Made by a program: the position numbers and the translations under genes. Below are positions 13,617 to 16,253 of a stretch of 16,253 bases of DNA, in pieces. The stretch lies in assembly GCA_045658165.1 (NCBI GenBank), contig JAZOUN010000139.1, positions 1 through 16,253 of the forward strand. The letters run 5' to 3'. Numbering within the stretch: the stretch's first letter is position 1; each line of letters opens with the position of its first letter. Source of the stretch: UBA1081 sp045658165 (GTDB taxonomy: Bacteria > Bacillota > Clostridia > Oscillospirales > Acutalibacteraceae). The notes below the pieces were generated by a model. The model ran no database searches, was not told where the DNA came from, and saw nothing but the letters and a program-made list of their open reading frames with translations.

Positions 13617-14288
13617 GTGAAAGATAAAAAAAAGATAATTATAATTGCTGTAACGGGAATTGCAATTCTCATTGCGGGTATACTCTGCAAACAAGAATTT
13701 TTCCTTATGATTCCGCTGTTTATATCACTTTTTGTTATGGCTTTCCAGTCAGAAGCAAACCGCTACGGTGCCCTTGCAGGAGCACTCAACTCACTTATTT
13801 ACACAGCGGCATATATTTATATGGGTGTTTATGCCTCTGCCGCCTCAGCAGTTCTCTTCAGTTTCCCCATACAACTTATGACATTTTTCAGATGGAAGAA
13901 AAATGCATACAAAAGTACTGTTGTCTTTAAAAAAATGACAAAGAAAATACGCATGATAAGCTTCATTGCACTGATCGCAATGTGGTCTGCCCTTGCAGGT
14001 CTTTTCTATTATCTCAATTATGAATATGCACTGCTTGACAGCATTACTTTTATCCTCGGTTTTGTTGTTCCAATACTTACAATGCTTGCATATATCGAAT
14101 ATACATACCTTTGGCTTGTTCAGGCCGCGGTCGGTCTGCTGCTGAGTGCGCAGATGGTTGTCAACGACTATAAAGAGACAACTTACCTCATCTATTCGGT
14201 CTATTGCGTTTATTGCATAATATGTGCATTTATCAATGTAAGAAAATTCTATATTGAGCAGCAGAATGCGAGGGAGCAGAATGAATAA
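13617..14288 (+). CDS. PnuC-like membrane transporter (nicotinamide-type vitamin uptake)
   Basis: A 223-residue membrane protein with about seven hydrophobic segments. The segment ANRYGALAGALNSLIYTAAY, the following PIQLMTFFRWKKN and the last two helices with a YxxYxxYCII pattern resemble PnuC transporters, which bring nicotinamide riboside or related vitamins across the membrane by facilitated diffusion. Typical PnuC proteins are 200-240 residues, as here. The similarity is by eye and the substrate is uncertain. The start is a GTG with AAGGAG 8 nt upstream, 17 nt after the PHP stop. It overlaps the oxidoreductase start by 8 nt. Pairing with a nucleotide-phosphate enzyme and an NAD(P)-dependent oxidoreductase fits a pyridine-nucleotide theme but does not prove one. 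Confidence 0.65.
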   Translation: MKDKKKIIIIAVTGIAILIAGILCKQEFFLMIPLFISLFVMAFQSEANRYGALAGALNSLIYTAAYIYMGVYASAASAVLFSFPIQLMTFFRWKKNAYKSTVVFKKMTKKIRMISFIALIAMWSALAGLFYYLNYEYALLDSITFILGFVVPILTMLAYIEYTYLWLVQAAVGLLLSAQMVVNDYKETTYLIYSVYCVYCIICAFINVRKFYIEQQNAREQNE

Positions 14289-15264
14289 AATAAGATTCGG
14301 AATCGTCGGTACAGGCACAATCGCAAGAAGATTTGCCGAGGCTGTTAAAAATGTCGGCAATGCACAGCTTGTGGCTGTTGCATCAAGGTCAAAAGAAAAC
14401 GCAGAAAAGTTTGCAGATGAATTCGGCATCCCTGTGCGTTTTGACAGCTACGAAAAAATGGCGCAGTCTGATGTTATCGATGCGGCGTACATCGCAGTGC
14501 CCCATTCGGGACATACAGGTTGCTCCTGCCTTATGATGAATCACGGCAAAAATGTGCTTTGTGAAAAGCCCATGGCTGTCAACAGCCGTGAAGCAGAAGA
14601 AATGATTGCCTGCGCAAAGAAAAACAATGTACTTCTTATGGAAGCGATGTGGGCAAGACTTGTGCCCGGCACAATAAAAATGCTCGAAATCATAAAAGAC
14701 GGTGTCCTCGGTGATATCCTTGCGGTGGAAGGCAAATTCTGCTACACAATGGACGAAGACGAAATGGGACACCATGTTTTCAAAAACGAAAACGGCGGAG
14801 GTTCTCTTCTTGATGTCGGTGTTTACGGTCTTAACTTTGCAAGCTGGTATCTGGGTAAAGATGTTGAAAATATCAATGCGCAGTGCTCTGTGTATAATAA
14901 TGTGGACAATCACACATCAGTATTGATTAAATTCAAAGACGGAGCGATTGCAGATATCTCAAGCGCTCTTCTTCTCCGAAAACCCAACGAAGGATATGTT
15001 TACGGCAGTAAAGGCTTTGCAAAACTCAGCCGTTTTTATGCTCCGCAGGAGATAATCCTTGACCTTAACGACGGCACAAAAGAAACAATTCAGGTCCCCT
15101 ATGCAGGAAACGGTTTTGAGGAGCAGATTGAACACTTCTGCAGCTGTGTTATCGACGAACTCAAAGAAAGCCCTGTTGTCACTCACGGGCAGACATTATA
15201 TATAACAAAACAGATGGATGAAATAAGAAAAATCATCGGCATTTCTTATCCGCAGGACAACTGA
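14281..15264 (+). CDS. Gfo/Idh/MocA family NAD(P)-dependent oxidoreductase
   Basis: A 327-residue two-domain oxidoreductase. The N-terminal Rossmann fold has IVGTGTIARRFAEAV (GxGxxA) at residue 6 onward, and CEKPMAVNSREAE near residue 95 contains the catalytic-region Lys of the EKP motif. The C-terminal domain has GGGSLLDVGVYGLNFASWYLG, typical of the dihydrodiol/glucose-fructose-oxidoreductase branch. Substrates of this family are mostly sugars, inositols or diols; this one is not identifiable. The ATG at 14281 has GAGGGAG 7 nt upstream and overlaps the stop of the PnuC-like gene. It is the last gene of the operon; no convincing terminator is seen before the next promoter. Confidence 0.93.
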   Translation: MNKIRFGIVGTGTIARRFAEAVKNVGNAQLVAVASRSKENAEKFADEFGIPVRFDSYEKMAQSDVIDAAYIAVPHSGHTGCSCLMMNHGKNVLCEKPMAVNSREAEEMIACAKKNNVLLMEAMWARLVPGTIKMLEIIKDGVLGDILAVEGKFCYTMDEDEMGHHVFKNENGGGSLLDVGVYGLNFASWYLGKDVENINAQCSVYNNVDNHTSVLIKFKDGAIADISSALLLRKPNEGYVYGSKGFAKLSRFYAPQEIILDLNDGTKETIQVPYAGNGFEEQIEHFCSCVIDELKESPVVTHGQTLYITKQMDEIRKIIGISYPQDN

Positions 15265-15309
15265 AACTGCTTTTCAGGGCAGAAAACATCCGACTCAACC
15301 ACCGGTATG

Positions 15310-15338
15310 TAGACTTTTTTCTGAAATTATCATAAAAT
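15310..15338 (+). promoter_or_regulatory. Promoter of the XRE regulator gene
   Basis: TAGACT (15310-15315), 17 bp, then TAAAAT (15333-15338), 22 nt before the ATG. The -35 is four of six and the -10 five of six matches to the consensus. It separates this gene from the oxidoreductase operon. Confidence 0.55.
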
Positions 15339-15360
15339 CATATTGAAAGGAGATGACGGA

Positions 15361-15972
15361 ATGGACCAATACAAAATCGGAAGATTCATTGCAGCATGCA
15401 GAAAAGAAGCAGGTCTTACACAGATGCAGCTTGCAGAAAAACTGAATATCACCGACAGGGCTGTTTCAAAATGGGAAAACGGCAGGTCTCTGCCCGACTC
15501 TTCACTTATGCTTGATTTGTGCAAAGAGCTTAAAATCAGCGTGAATGATTTATTGACAGGAGAGAGGATACCTATGGAAAACAAAAATGAAAACAACGAA
15601 AAACTTCTGCTTGAAATAATAAAGCAGAAAGAAGAATCAGACAAAAGACTTCTCGCTGCAGGAACTGTAATGATAGTTTTTTCAGTTGCAGTAATTTTAT
15701 TGTCAGCAGTCATTGCGTCATTTGTTCAGATGCCCGACAATCTGCGCATTGTGGTTTTGTTAACAGGTGTTGCCGTTACGATGCCCTGCCTTATTTTTTC
15801 ATTGAAAATAGAGCAGATGGCAGGTTACTACGAATGCGGACATTGTCATCACAAACATGTGCCCGAATTCCGTGATATTCTGTTGTCTATGCACATGGGC
15901 AGAACAAGATATATGAAATGTCCCGAATGCGGAAAGAAATCCTGGCAGAAAAAAGTCATAAGCAAGGATTGA
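15361..15972 (+). CDS. XRE-family regulator with two membrane helices and a C-terminal zinc ribbon
   Basis: A 203-residue protein. Residues 1-66 are a Cro/cI-type helix-turn-helix (IGRFIAACRKEAGLTQMQLA, then NITDRAVSKWENGRSLPD), followed by a charged linker rich in Glu and Lys (70-98), two hydrophobic segments (about 100-122 and 126-146) and a four-cysteine zinc-ribbon-like end (CGHCHHKHVP near 160, CPECGKKSWQKK near 188). The layout suggests a membrane-anchored transcription regulator with its DNA-binding and Cys-rich ends both in the cytoplasm. Targets are unknown. AAAGGAG lies 9 nt before the ATG at 15361. It is a stand-alone gene with its own promoter and terminator. Confidence 0.9.
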   Translation: MDQYKIGRFIAACRKEAGLTQMQLAEKLNITDRAVSKWENGRSLPDSSLMLDLCKELKISVNDLLTGERIPMENKNENNEKLLLEIIKQKEESDKRLLAAGTVMIVFSVAVILLSAVIASFVQMPDNLRIVVLLTGVAVTMPCLIFSLKIEQMAGYYECGHCHHKHVPEFRDILLSMHMGRTRYMKCPECGKKSWQKKVISKD

Positions 15973-15993
15973 TTTATTCATACAAACAAAATC

Positions 15994-16020
15994 AGGACCT
16001 CCGGATTAACCGGAGGTCCT
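15994..16020. terminator. Terminator between the XRE gene and the second dockerin gene
   Basis: An 11-bp GC-rich perfect stem, AGGACCTCCGG with CCGGAGGTCCT, and a 5-nt loop. The following TTCTGTTTCT is a moderate U-tract for the plus strand; TGATTTTGTTTG on the other side could also serve the convergent minus-strand gene. Confidence 0.8.
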
Positions 16021-16060
16021 TTCTGTTTCTCGTTTTACTTTCTGAAACAATTTAATAATT

Positions 16061-16253
16061 TTATTCAAGTCCTGCTGATTTTCTGAGGATTTTTCTTGCG
16101 TCGGAAGCTGTAAGTTCATCGTTTGCATCGCTGTCTGCCGCAAGTTTGTATACACCGTCAATTTCATCCATGCCTGCTGATCCTCTGAGGGCTTTACGGG
16201 CATCGGATGCAGTGATTTCACCGTTACCGTCTACGTCGGCAGGAACAACAACA
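16061..16253 (-). CDS. 3' end of a second dockerin-containing protein (partial)
   Basis: The last 64 codons of a minus-strand gene that enters from the right edge. They encode a type I dockerin module ending two residues after SAG (GLE, then TAA). The first calcium loop is DVDGNGEITASD, followed by ARKALRGSAGMD; the second is DSDANDELTASD, followed by ARKILRKSAG. The second loop has Asn-Asp where the Asp-Gly of a standard loop is expected, so calcium binding there may be weaker. The modules to which this dockerin is attached lie outside the window, so the enzyme type is unknown. Both repeats share the TASDAR recognition segment with the dockerin at 5929-7962, which suggests the same cohesin type. 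Confidence 0.88.
   Translation of the reverse strand, partial: VVVPADVDGNGEITASDARKALRGSAGMDEIDGVYKLAADSDANDELTASDARKILRKSAGLE

Noticed and set aside
13845..14429. 194-codon minus-strand open frame
   Set aside because: It is antisense to two clearly coding plus-strand genes and shows a Cys/Ile-rich composition typical of shadow frames.
14389..14913. 174-codon minus-strand open frame
   Set aside because: It is antisense to the Gfo/Idh/MocA gene and has no protein-family features.
15265..15309. Terminator of the oxidoreductase operon
   Set aside because: Short CTGAAA/TTTCAG and CTGC/GCAG complements exist but the stems are too weak and no clean T-tract follows.
16006..16221. 71-codon minus-strand frame at the right edge
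   Set aside because: The adjacent frame encodes a clear dockerin with calcium loops and a stop at 16061; this one is its shadow.

Overview
The window looks like chromosome from an anaerobic, low-to-mid GC Clostridia bacterium, probably Ruminococcaceae/Oscillospirales. The evidence is an NAD(P)-linked [FeFe] hydrogenase operon, two genes ending in type I dockerin modules of the ITASDAR type, strong AAAGGAG-like ribosome binding sites, consensus housekeeping promoters and short intrinsic terminators. I see no rRNA, tRNA, CRISPR array, transposase or integrase. Species assignment is inference only.

Left block (1-5659, all minus strand): a long operon read right to left. It runs hndA (NuoE-like), DRTGG protein, small RsbW-like ATPase, a putative sensory [FeFe]-hydrogenase-like Fe-S protein (HydS type), a second DRTGG protein, a PHP-domain protein, a second GHKL ATPase, hndB, and hndC (NuoF-like, running off the left edge). 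Most internal junctions overlap by 4 to 14 nt, so expression is tightly coupled. The catalytic subunit hndD/hydA is expected just outside the window. The six genes nested inside the hnd operon look like a signalling module that could report H2 or redox state.

Middle block (5660-8390): an AT-rich divergent regulatory region, then a secreted dockerin protein with a lysozyme-like domain and Ig-like modules, then an isolated 88-residue DUF6291-type gene with a perfect consensus promoter. Each of these two genes is closed by a strong terminator.

Transport block (8398-12003, minus strand): a SulP anion transporter without a STAS domain, an APC amino-acid permease and a histidine-phosphatase-family protein.

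Right block (12178-15264, plus strand): a four-gene operon of a YkgJ-like cysteine-cluster protein, a TrpH/YciV-type PHP phosphoesterase, a PnuC-like membrane protein and a Gfo/Idh/MocA oxidoreductase. It is followed by a stand-alone XRE regulator with two membrane segments and a zinc ribbon (15361-15972). The 3' end of a second dockerin gene enters from the right on the minus strand.
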